Assembly: GCA_034430215.1 (NCBI GenBank)
Contig: DAOUFE010000031.1
Location: forward strand, 62,001-126,000
Source of the DNA: UBA4782 sp034430215
GTDB lineage: Bacteria > Chloroflexota > Anaerolineae > Anaerolineales > Anaerolineaceae
Length of the DNA: 64,000 nucleotides
Direction: 5' to 3'
The notes below the pieces were generated by a model. It ran no database searches and was not told where the DNA came from. It worked only from the letters and a program-made list of their open reading frames with translations. A program made the position numbers and the translations under genes. Below, piece after piece: positions 16,338 through 24,150 of the stretch; the first letter of the stretch is position 1; every line of letters starts with the position of its first letter.

Positions 16338-17648
16338 TCATTGCGTAACCTGTTCCCCGGCAAAACGATACGCCAGACGCACCATCTCTGCATCATCGAT
16401 CAACTGCCGGTTACGCAACTCCACCAGCAGGGGCAGCACATTTGCGGCTGCCTGACTAAGCGAGACGTTGTCTCGTACCGAAATATCTGCTCCCTGCAGA
16501 TGAAAAGATACCTGCGGGTCAAGGGATGAGGTAAAAAACGCCTTGCGAAACAGTACAACCCGTAAAATATCTTCCAGCAGCCATAAGAAATACCGCTGGC
16601 GTTGTTCGTAGAAACGATACGTTGGACCACCTGCTGCTTCTGCTGTGGTGCGGGTGGCACTTTCAGGTTCAGCTAGAAAATGCAGTGGAACACCCGCCCC
16701 CGATGCGATCATCTTTTTAAGAGCTAACCCATCCTCACCCGCGTCCTGACTTTCAAGCTGCGGGTTGAGCACAGACCATTCCTCGCTCTGGTCTGTCACC
16801 AGAATGGCACCCGGTGTGGGAGGGTTGGCGTTGAGATGCTGCTGGCGGGCGTAACGGTCTGCTTCAGATGCAAATCGTGATTTGATTACATACAAGAACG
16901 CATTTCGAAAACGATTAAGGCGCGCCCGATCTTCCAGCCAGTTAGCATATCGGCTCAACCAACGCAGCAGCGGTGCCAGGTCAGATTCCCCCCATTGCGC
17001 TCCCACTGGGCGGTTGATACTGTAATGCAGCATCACCGGCTGGGATGGGTCATCATTCAATACATCAAATGCTGCGATGGGCGTTGGGTTCATATTCTCT
17101 GCTGTAGCTTTTAATGTGAAAACCAACGGCTGTTCCAGATCATTCACATGGGCTGTAATACTTTCAATCGAGGTTGTGGGGTACGCCCGAATATATGAAT
17201 TTCCACCTTCATCCGTGGTGAGCAGCAGAAAGAGGTTCCCTGTACGGGTCAATTCATCGCACAACTCGAAGATGCGCACATCCATACGGTTGAGCGGATG
17301 ATTCCAAAACGCCTGCATCACCTGTGCTTCCTGTGTGTCCCTGCAGTGAATAGCGATCCCATTTCCTACTACGTACTGCGTGGTAAGGCTGACGATCCGC
17401 CTTGCAAGCGGGTTCACCCGCCAGGCTTCCAGGGATTGTTCGAGCATGGTCTGGCGGTCATAGGGCAGGCGATCCCGCTCAGATTGCTGCCAGGAGAATG
17501 CCATCGTGTGCATGGTTGCATCGGTTTCTATCTGGCTGGCAAAGGATTGACGTGAATTCTTTCCGCGCAATTCGGATCGCTGAAAGAATGTTCCCAACCG
17601 TACCAGCAGACTATTGGATTTACTCATTTTGGTAGTGATTTGTTCCAT
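16338..17648 (-). CDS. Phage portal protein
   Basis: Dodecameric head vertex through which DNA is packaged. The 436 residues contain patterns common in portals: RIVSLTTQYVVGNGI near residue 80, a DELTRTGNLFLLLTTDEGG block, LRWLSRYANWLEDRARLNR, and the C-terminal GVPLHFLAEPESATRTTAEAA motif followed by helical YEQRQRYFLWLLEDILR. AGAGAGGA 6 nt upstream favours the ATG at 17648 over a TTG at 17669. The gene starts 28 bp after the large terminase. Confidence 0.85.
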   Translation of the reverse strand: MEQITTKMSKSNSLLVRLGTFFQRSELRGKNSRQSFASQIETDATMHTMAFSWQQSERDRLPYDRQTMLEQSLEAWRVNPLARRIVSLTTQYVVGNGIAIHCRDTQEAQVMQAFWNHPLNRMDVRIFELCDELTRTGNLFLLLTTDEGGNSYIRAYPTTSIESITAHVNDLEQPLVFTLKATAENMNPTPIAAFDVLNDDPSQPVMLHYSINRPVGAQWGESDLAPLLRWLSRYANWLEDRARLNRFRNAFLYVIKSRFASEADRYARQQHLNANPPTPGAILVTDQSEEWSVLNPQLESQDAGEDGLALKKMIASGAGVPLHFLAEPESATRTTAEAAGGPTYRFYEQRQRYFLWLLEDILRVVLFRKAFFTSSLDPQVSFHLQGADISVRDNVSLSQAAANVLPLLVELRNRQLIDDAEMVRLAYRFAGEQVTQ

Positions 17649-17676
17649 ACTCATTCCTCTCTGCATCAATGCCGCG

Positions 17677-19266
17677 CTAAAACCCTCTATCCAGTTCTTT
17701 CAACGGATCACTCGCGGGGATGACCACTGCTGAGGTAGAGGGTGACCAATCAAGTTTTTCAAGCACACCCACCAGTGCAGCAGAAAAAACCAGGTCATCA
17801 TGTAAATACCCGCCCGTTAGCGTGTCGCGTGCTCCTTCCGGTACTGACCAGTGCATACGTTTTTCTGGTCCCACAGGGATGTCATATTGCACCCTGCCAA
17901 GCTGCCGCAGAAACAGGTCATGCAATTCATGCAGGCGGATAAATTCAGGTTTTGTATTTTCCGGCAATGCATACTCCAAAAAACGGCAGGAATCCACCAG
18001 ATTGAGAAATGTCCAACCCAGCTCTGATTTTGTGGAAGCATTGAAAATAAAAGGTGTCACCCGTTCGGGGAAAGCTCGCTGTAACATGGAAGCCAGACCT
18101 GCGCCTACACCGGTGGCATCCACCACCAGATGAGCGGCGTGGAACCGTTCTGCGAGGGATGTGATGCGGGCAAATTGGTCTGTATGCTTCAGCCCGGTAT
18201 ATTGCTCGCGCCATACAACGCGGTAAATGGGTTGTAGCAGGGATGGCTCGTGAGCCATCCCTGCAAACGACATTCCCGCCGGTTCATGTGACATCCGTAC
18301 CTCTATCACCGTGATTGCGGTGCTGTCACGGCGATCCTGCTCTACGCAGGATTGTTTTCCCAATTCAGGAGGGGTTTCAGCTTCGCCAGCCACATCCACT
18401 AGCAAGGCATACAATCTTCCCGGTTCTGCCTGAAAAACAGGTGGATGGGTTCCGATCACTCTTCCCAGGCGTTCAGGTGGAAAAAGCGCGCCATCCGCTT
18501 CGATCTCTTCAGAGAAGAATTGGGTGCGCACCATGGGATGAAAGCGCCCCAGCTTTTCAACCTGCCCGCGCACAAACGCTCCATACGCTGGCACTTCAGC
18601 GGAAACCACATCAGCATCAACCCTGAACACACGCTGAATCCGATCTTTTTTCTCCGCCTCTTGTGCGGCGCGTAGTTCTCGCCCCAGCAAGGTGTCATGT
18701 GTCCAGGCAGTACCCCAGAATACACGCGTGGCATTGGTGGATGCTGCCATAGGGGCGATCTCCCGGTCGTACTTCTGTACCTGTACATCCTGAGCTTCAT
18801 CCACTTCAAGCAGGGTATTGGCAGTTGCCCCAACGATATTGGCTTCAGGTGCACCGCTCAAAAAGGTAATACGGGCATCGCCAACCCGATAGATGTAACC
18901 CGATTCCTTTCGCCATAACCTACGGGTGAAAAGATTTCGTGTTAGCACACTTTCCAACCGGCGCATGGCATTCAGGCTTTGCGGTTTCCAGGTCGGTGAA
19001 ACCTTCACCAGATCACTCCCGGGAATTGCCTGCGAAAATATCATCAGTAAATAAACCTCCAACTGCGCCTGTAGTTCATTCTTGCCAGATTGGCGCGGGA
19101 ACATGACCACAAAAGAAAGCCCGCGTTGACGAAATACTGAATCGACTACGGCTTTTATCACTGGCACCTGGTAGGCACGTAATGTGATGCCAGAGGTTGC
19201 CTGAACAAAGAGGATCGGATCGTGTAGTACTTTTTTGAAGGTTGTCAGCATGGGTCTGGTTTGCAT
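17677..19266 (-). CDS. terL: Phage terminase large subunit
   Basis: ATP-driven DNA-packaging motor and nuclease. The Walker A-type block VVMFPRQSGKNE is at about residues 53-64, and Walker B with catalytic Glu (TLLEVDEAQ) at about 151-159. The RNase H-like nuclease has Asp residues in YALLVDVAGE, HLVVDATGVGAG and GGYLHDDLVFS. All are intact. The start is uncertain: GGGAGG touches the first ATG with no spacer, and the next ATG (19251) is 15 nt away. A perfect 13-bp palindrome (18237-18264) lies inside the gene. It encodes part of an apparently extra peptide just before the PIYRV strand. Confidence 0.92.
   Translation of the reverse strand: MQTRPMLTTFKKVLHDPILFVQATSGITLRAYQVPVIKAVVDSVFRQRGLSFVVMFPRQSGKNELQAQLEVYLLMIFSQAIPGSDLVKVSPTWKPQSLNAMRRLESVLTRNLFTRRLWRKESGYIYRVGDARITFLSGAPEANIVGATANTLLEVDEAQDVQVQKYDREIAPMAASTNATRVFWGTAWTHDTLLGRELRAAQEAEKKDRIQRVFRVDADVVSAEVPAYGAFVRGQVEKLGRFHPMVRTQFFSEEIEADGALFPPERLGRVIGTHPPVFQAEPGRLYALLVDVAGEAETPPELGKQSCVEQDRRDSTAITVIEVRMSHEPAGMSFAGMAHEPSLLQPIYRVVWREQYTGLKHTDQFARITSLAERFHAAHLVVDATGVGAGLASMLQRAFPERVTPFIFNASTKSELGWTFLNLVDSCRFLEYALPENTKPEFIRLHELHDLFLRQLGRVQYDIPVGPEKRMHWSVPEGARDTLTGGYLHDDLVFSAALVGVLEKLDWSPSTSAVVIPASDPLKELDRGF
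18237..18264. repeat. Perfect 13-bp palindrome embedded in the large terminase gene
   Basis: GCAGGGATGGCTC, a 2-nt loop GT, then the exact reverse complement. It is read in frame as part of FAGMAHEPSLLQ, in a stretch that related terminases, as I recall them, do not have. It looks like a small palindromic element tolerated as a protein insertion. Confidence 0.7.
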
Positions 19267-19393
19267 CCTCCCGGCAGTTCTGACCCGGGAGCAGGAAATA
19301 GAGGCATAGAGGTTGAGTGCCCTTTTCCCTGTTCACCGGTCCGTGTTCTCCAGCTCTATTTCCCACACCAGGGTCATCTGCCATATACTTTTC

Positions 19394-19672
19394 TCACAAT
19401 CCAAAAAAGGATTTGATCAATGCAGCCAGCGAAAGGATGGAAGAGCTGCCTGAAAGAAGGGATGAGTACACCTTCAATTGAGTTACCCCATCCGTAACAG
19501 CTCGCAATCGCTGCTCATGGTCTGCAGATTGTCGTTCCAGGTCGCTCAATTGCTTTTCCATCAAATTGGAAATATGTGCCAGTTGGGTTTCGAGGGTTGC
19601 CAGGTCTGCCTTTAGAAGATCAATGGCATGATTCAATTGCTCTGCCAGCAAAGCGGCTGAATTCTCATCCAT
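19394..19672 (-). CDS. Coiled-coil protein with hydrophobic C terminus
   Basis: A 92-residue protein between the two terminase genes. Residues about 5-68 are heptad-rich (LLAEQLNHAIDLLKADLATL, METQ-like repeats) and predicted to form a coiled coil. The last 20 residues (LLSGSSSILSLAALIKSFFG) are hydrophobic and could insert in or lie on the membrane. This layout recalls XhlA-type holin-associated proteins, which normally sit beside the holin, not between terminase genes. It overlaps the small terminase gene by 8 nt, with AAGGAG 9 nt upstream. Function unknown. Confidence 0.65.
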   Translation of the reverse strand: MDENSAALLAEQLNHAIDLLKADLATLETQLAHISNLMEKQLSDLERQSADHEQRLRAVTDGVTQLKVYSSLLSGSSSILSLAALIKSFFGL

Positions 19673-20051
19673 TCAGGGATGCTCCTTTCCTCTTTTCTGG
19701 TTTTGACAGAGAGTTGATGGTTTCTGCTAACGCCTGGCTTAAGTTGCCGGCAAATTCGCTGGCATCTACACTCAACTTTTGATCAGTACGTAACAGGTTC
19801 GCCAACCGGGTGGATGCCATTCCCAACGCGTTTAAACAGCCAGCCATTTGCTCCAGATCACCATCGTCACTGCTTGCCAGGTCAAACATGCGCCGGATGA
19901 GCACACGCAGCATACGAATCTCATCTTTCAGTCCATCTGAAACCCGTCCAAGGTCTGTGTTCTCAAGCTCACGAAACTGACGTGAATAGAAGCCGTTCTT
20001 GAGGGCATTGAGATTACCTGGTTGCGCTCCGCGTTTAATGGGATTCGACAT
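19665..20051 (-). CDS. Putative phage terminase small subunit
   Basis: First gene of the phage-derived operon. The N terminus GAQPGNLNALKNGFYSRQF matches the GAPxGNxNAxKHG start seen in small-terminase-like proteins. The remainder (128 residues in all) is helical, as expected for an oligomerising subunit that recognises packaging DNA. The ATG has AAAGGA 5 nt upstream. Its position ahead of the large subunit and directly behind the promoter supports the call. A helix-turn-helix is not obvious. Confidence 0.65.
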   Translation of the reverse strand: MSNPIKRGAQPGNLNALKNGFYSRQFRELENTDLGRVSDGLKDEIRMLRVLIRRMFDLASSDDGDLEQMAGCLNALGMASTRLANLLRTDQKLSVDASEFAGNLSQALAETINSLSKPEKRKGASLNG

Positions 20052-20064
20052 TCGTATCCTTTCG

Positions 20065-20080
20065 TAGAATATATGTTCTA
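20065..20080 (-). promoter_or_regulatory. LexA/SOS-box-like operator
   Basis: The minus strand reads TAGAACATATATTCTA. Its core (20067-20078) differs at one position from GAACATATGTTC, the Gram-positive-type LexA box. It lies between the -10 box and the ribosome-binding site of the phage operon, where a bound repressor would block transcription. The LexA site of this organism is not known to me. Confidence 0.5.
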
Positions 20081-20089
20081 TTTATTCAA

Positions 20090-20117
20090 AGTATAACGGG
20101 AAATTACGTTTCGTCAA
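20090..20117 (-). promoter_or_regulatory. Strong sigma70-type promoter of the phage-derived operon
   Basis: TTGACG (20117-20112), a 16-nt spacer and TATACT (20095-20090) on the minus strand, about 39 bp before the small terminase ATG. Upstream, ACCTG and CAGGT form a short inverted repeat (about 20118-20137) that might be another operator. Confidence 0.65.
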
Positions 20118-20303
20118 CCTGTCGAAATATGCAGGTTTTACGATCGACAATGAGTAAAATTGTTTCGAATGAATCATTCACTTCTCCCCTGATTGGGAGA
20201 AGATTTACAAATTCTTTCAGGTGTTTAAATTAACTTTTCTACAGCAATTTCTAAAGTGAGATGCATTTCTAAACACTAAAACTCCGAAAACCCCCTCATT
20301 CTA
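20118..20303. other. Intergenic region between divergent phage operon and beta-helix gene
   Basis: No gene is seen. An 8-bp hairpin, CTTCTCCC (20181-20188) with GGGAGAAG (20195-20202), lacks a T-tract. The rest is AT-rich. No tRNA fragment or direct repeat marking an integration site is visible. Confidence 0.5.
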
Positions 20304-20332
20304 TTGACTTGCAATCTTAAAAACTATATTAT
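20304..20332 (+). promoter_or_regulatory. Strong sigma70-type promoter of the beta-helix gene
   Basis: TTGACT (20304-20309), exactly 17 nt, then TATTAT (20327-20332). It leaves a leader of about 110 nt. An in-frame TTG codon coincides with the -35 box, so translation must begin downstream. Confidence 0.7.
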
Positions 20333-20447
20333 ATATACATTAAAAATAAGTGCAGCATTGTTGTCACACAATAATACCCTGCCAGTTCTGGGGGGAAAAC
20401 AAATTTTTCGCCTTTTATTAAAAGTTAAATACGTGAAGGAGAAGCAG

Positions 20448-23400
20448 ATGAAATCCCCATTTCACCTACATGCAATTATGCCAGTAATTCTTATCACGAT
20501 ATTGTTTTTTTCCCTTTTTACACCGCAGGTGGTGTCTGCCGAAGGAGAAATCCCCGAAATACCTGTACCGCCGGTTGACGATATTCAAACGAATCTTCCA
20601 ACGTCAAATGATGATCCTCTGAGAGCAGCTGTATTATTATCTGAAAATAGTGCAGAGCTTGTAACTGAGGGGGAAGGGAAACCCCTCACATCTCAATACG
20701 CAATCAGCGGTCTCTGCAATTCTGATCCGTGGTACCTTGGTGCTGCCTGCCCCGGAGGAAAATGCTTATATACAACAACGGATTATGGTGTGAACGCTTT
20801 GAGAGTTGCGCTAGAAAACTGGTCATCCAACAAAGGGTATGGCTATATCTTTATTGAGTCATACAGTTCGCCCTATGCTCTAAATCATTATCAGATAGAC
20901 GCTGCTACTGGTTATGCAAGTTTAAAAGGTTTGAAATGGGATGAAGCAGGAATCAACAAGCCACGAATTCAAGGCTCATTAGAAATTACAAATTTCACTT
21001 CCGGTTTTGAAATCAATGGGCTATACATTCATACGGATGCCTCTTATCCCATCTTGAGTTTTACGAACAATAAAGGTTTAGTCAAACTAAGCAACATTGA
21101 AATCAGCGATTCCTTTCGAAGTGGGATTGTCATTAATAATCACGCGGGCTCAGTCACTATAAACCAGGTGTATGTCCACGACAATAAATATAATGGCGTC
21201 GAAATAAATAACTGTGGCAGCGGTGTTTCCTGCTTAAATACTGGCTCTATTCAATTAACTAACAGCACTATTTATCACAATGGAACAAATGGTGTTAATT
21301 ATAGCGGGCTTAAAATCATGACAGCAGGAACAGTAACCGTTAACGGGGTAACAATTGCGAACAATTATGGAAAGGCTGGGATCGAGATACAGACGAAAAA
21401 TTCTCTAACCATTAAAAACAGTGCCATTGTCAATACATTGCTTGGTGGTCTTCCTCAAATTAGTAATGGTATTGGTGTTAACTTATTATCTGGCTCTACA
21501 GGCAATGTTCTCTTCGAAAATGTACTCATTAAGAACAACGAAGGATCTGGCGCCTGGATAGAAACTACAGGGAATATCACGTTGAAAAAGGTGCAAGGGC
21601 TTGATAACGGTTACTATGGGGTAAATATTGGCAACGCGGATTTAATCACGAAAATTGCTGGTGGAAAAACTATCACTATAAGTGATAGTATATTCTCCAC
21701 CAATAGCAATATGAACCTGTTGATTTTAGCTAGCGGCGCGGTCACTCTTTCAAATATAAATGCTCAATATAGTGTAAATAAGTATGGGGCGCATGTAGAT
21801 AACAGTCTGGCTCTTACACCCCAGCCAGTCATGATCACAAATTCACAATTTAATTACAACAAAGAACGTGGCCTTTCAATTTTCAGTAAAGGAGAGATAA
21901 AGCTAAACGGTATTCAAATCCATGACAACACTGGCACTAATGAAGCATTGTATGTTAGTAATAATGTCGCTGGTGTATTATCTGGCATTACCTTTTTAAG
22001 TACGTTGGGCTCAAATCAGGTATTCAATAATGCAGATGCCAAATTGGCAATAAGTCTCTATACCAACGGCGCCCTTCTAATGAACAATCTGCAGGTCTTT
22101 TATAATGGTGGAGATGGATTAATCGCAGAGCAGGTTGGAGGAGCAATTACCTGGAATGGAGGCGGTGCCTGGAATAATGGACAGCGCCTGATGCTTAATT
22201 ATGGTATCGGCGCAAAATTGGTTAATTCTTCTGCCGTCCTACCTAAAACGGTTATCCTGCGCGATGTAGACTTCAGTAGAAACCAGACAGGAACATTGAC
22301 CACCTCTTTTGATAAGGGTATCGGATTATATATCTCTTCGAAAGGTACTGTTACCGTAACAAATATTACGGCGGATTACAACGCTCGGGGAGGAGTGATT
22401 ATCGATGCAATGAGTGGTGCAGGGAACGTAAACATCCTTCGCACGCAGCTTTCAGGGTACAACTCATTTAGCAACAATAAAGGAACAGGAATAAGGATTG
22501 ATTCAATCGGTAAAATCGTATTAAACCGCATTCAAGCCATTGATAATAAAGGAGCTGGAGCCCTCCTCAACGCATACGGAATAATAACAATCACAGGAAC
22601 AGCATCACAACCTAATTTATTTAACGGGAATGAGGGCTATGACAACAGCCTTTACGGTTCTTTAGCAGGGTTACAAATCGGGCACGTCAATGGCCCGGTA
22701 AAAATCACCAACCTCCAGGCAAATGGTAATCTTGGCAGCGGCGTCTATATTTATGCCAACGGCCCAGTTATACTGGATGGTCAAAGAAATGAGCTCAACC
22801 TGAATTCCGAAGAAGGTATTAGCATTGAACAACAATACGGTCTTTATATTGATCGTTCCAATGGTTCGGTACTGATACTTAACTTTGTGGTAGAAAGTAA
22901 TCACGGGGGAGGAGTGTATATCAGGAATCTGGAAGGTAGTGTGGGCGTAACTTTGAACAGCACAATAGCTGGTTTTACCTCTCAAATTACCAATGGACAA
23001 GGTGATTTTTCTAACCGTTATGGGTTATACATTGAGTCAAGTGGCGCAATTTTGCTCAATCGACTGAACATTTCAGAAAATTCGAATCCTGCAACCTCTA
23101 TCATCAATACTGGGGCTTCCATTTCAAAACCAGTTACAGTAACGAACAGCAGTTTTAATCAAAACAATGGAATGGGACTGAACATCATCAGCGCTGGAGC
23201 AATCGTGCTAAACAAAGTAACCGCCAGCGGTAACACAAATGGAGCTTCTGGCGCATCTCTGTATAATGACACCATTATTCCAGGACAAGTTTACAATCCA
23301 ATTACCATCATCAATAGTTCATTTAACGATAATAATGGTGCTGGAGTTGATTCACAAACTCGGAAAGCACTGACCATAACTTCAGTAACAGCTAGTGGTA

Positions 23401-23888
23401 ATGGTGAATATGGCCTATTCTTGAAAAACGACAGTGGTGTTGGAAGCCCCGTGTTAGTGAATGGTTCAAACCATTTTATTGCGAATGCCAGTGAAGGAAT
23501 TTATATCCGAAGCACTGGGGTTGTCACAGCCTCGGGTATCGAGGCAGGTAGCAATGATTCTGATGGTATTTACATTGAAACCGTAAAACAAGTAACGTTG
23601 AGTAATAGCTGGGTTTACAATAATGCCACTGGCATTTCTATTGTTTCGGCACCTGTTAACATACTTAATCTAACCAGCATGGCCAATGCAACTTCTGGAT
23701 TATATATTGAGTATGTCCCCGCGGGAGGAAAGGTAATACTAACCAACAGCAGCTTTATCTATAATCCAAACAGCTATGGGTTTGAAATCCATTTTGATTC
23801 AGGATTGCCCACCGATTTTGTCATGAGTAATGTGAACTACTTTGGTAACAATTTTGGCGGTGATGCAAATTATTTAGTATCCTATTAA
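20448..23888 (+). CDS. Large secreted parallel beta-helix repeat protein
   Basis: An exported 1146-residue protein. The start at 20448 is set by AAGGAG 6 nt upstream and is followed by a signal peptide (hydrophobic MPVILITILFFSLF, cleavage near VVSAEG). From about residue 170 to the end it consists of repeats of about 20-25 residues with the pattern G-(V/I)-x-(I/V)-x-(N/S)-x-(G/S), as in right-handed beta-helices of pectate-lyase or adhesin type (NGVEINN, GAGVDSQT, GIYIRSTG). There is no recognised catalytic motif, anchor or sorting signal. One cysteine-rich patch lies near residues 85-105. Likely a surface or matrix protein, possibly binding polysaccharide. Confidence 0.8.
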   Translation: MKSPFHLHAIMPVILITILFFSLFTPQVVSAEGEIPEIPVPPVDDIQTNLPTSNDDPLRAAVLLSENSAELVTEGEGKPLTSQYAISGLCNSDPWYLGAACPGGKCLYTTTDYGVNALRVALENWSSNKGYGYIFIESYSSPYALNHYQIDAATGYASLKGLKWDEAGINKPRIQGSLEITNFTSGFEINGLYIHTDASYPILSFTNNKGLVKLSNIEISDSFRSGIVINNHAGSVTINQVYVHDNKYNGVEINNCGSGVSCLNTGSIQLTNSTIYHNGTNGVNYSGLKIMTAGTVTVNGVTIANNYGKAGIEIQTKNSLTIKNSAIVNTLLGGLPQISNGIGVNLLSGSTGNVLFENVLIKNNEGSGAWIETTGNITLKKVQGLDNGYYGVNIGNADLITKIAGGKTITISDSIFSTNSNMNLLILASGAVTLSNINAQYSVNKYGAHVDNSLALTPQPVMITNSQFNYNKERGLSIFSKGEIKLNGIQIHDNTGTNEALYVSNNVAGVLSGITFLSTLGSNQVFNNADAKLAISLYTNGALLMNNLQVFYNGGDGLIAEQVGGAITWNGGGAWNNGQRLMLNYGIGAKLVNSSAVLPKTVILRDVDFSRNQTGTLTTSFDKGIGLYISSKGTVTVTNITADYNARGGVIIDAMSGAGNVNILRTQLSGYNSFSNNKGTGIRIDSIGKIVLNRIQAIDNKGAGALLNAYGIITITGTASQPNLFNGNEGYDNSLYGSLAGLQIGHVNGPVKITNLQANGNLGSGVYIYANGPVILDGQRNELNLNSEEGISIEQQYGLYIDRSNGSVLILNFVVESNHGGGVYIRNLEGSVGVTLNSTIAGFTSQITNGQGDFSNRYGLYIESSGAILLNRLNISENSNPATSIINTGASISKPVTVTNSSFNQNNGMGLNIISAGAIVLNKVTASGNTNGASGASLYNDTIIPGQVYNPITIINSSFNDNNGAGVDSQTRKALTITSVTASGNGEYGLFLKNDSGVGSPVLVNGSNHFIANASEGIYIRSTGVVTASGIEAGSNDSDGIYIETVKQVTLSNSWVYNNATGISIVSAPVNILNLTSMANATSGLYIEYVPAGGKVILTNSSFIYNPNSYGFEIHFDSGLPTDFVMSNVNYFGNNFGGDANYLVSY

Positions 23889-23894
23889 GTAGTT

Positions 23895-23927
23895 CTCGGT
23901 GTGGTTTTAAAAACCACACCGAGTTTT
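23895..23927 (+). terminator. Rho-independent terminator after the beta-helix gene
   Basis: A 12-bp or longer stem, CTCGGTGTGGTT with its exact complement (to 23923), and a short loop, followed by TTTT, 7 bp after the stop codon. Confidence 0.85.
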
Positions 23928-24150
23928 ATAAAAAGAAAGCATGAGAAAATCCTATATTGTATACACAGCATCCGCAGAGTTGATTTACCCTGACTTTGAT
24001 TGATACCCCTTTATGAACAAAGAATTATGATAGCTTCCATTTTATATTGTTAATTCTTCGTCAAAAACAATACGAATGCCTTCCTGGCTATAAAAGTCTG
24101 TACAATATAGTTATATTTATAGTTATAGTTAAAGTTTTCAGGAGGTGGCC

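Larger units (their letters stand above)
10158..20117 (-). mobile_element. Phage-derived packaging/capsid/lysis operon without integration or replication genes
   Basis: Twelve intact genes run in one direction with short gaps or overlaps: small terminase, coiled-coil protein, large terminase, portal, protease-capsid fusion, holin, M23 endolysin, an 85-residue protein, connector-like protein, a 159-residue protein, fibre-like protein and a 110-residue protein. A single strong promoter precedes them. I see no integrase, excisionase, repressor, replication gene, tape measure, sheath or tail-tube gene, and no attachment repeats. No frame is broken. It could be a short-tailed prophage remnant, a satellite or a domesticated gene-transfer-like element. 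Confidence 0.75.

Noticed and set aside
19076..19384. 102-codon frame starting before terL on the same strand
   Set aside because: About two-thirds overlaps terL in another frame, and the composition looks non-coding. It has only a weak ribosome-binding site.
20304..20447. N-terminal extension of the beta-helix protein
   Set aside because: Its first codon coincides with the -35 box. A signal peptide and a good ribosome-binding site fit the ATG at 20448.
9850..20447. Attachment-site repeats flanking the phage operon
   Set aside because: I compared both flanks by eye and found no direct repeat longer than expected by chance. A program could find a short or imperfect one.
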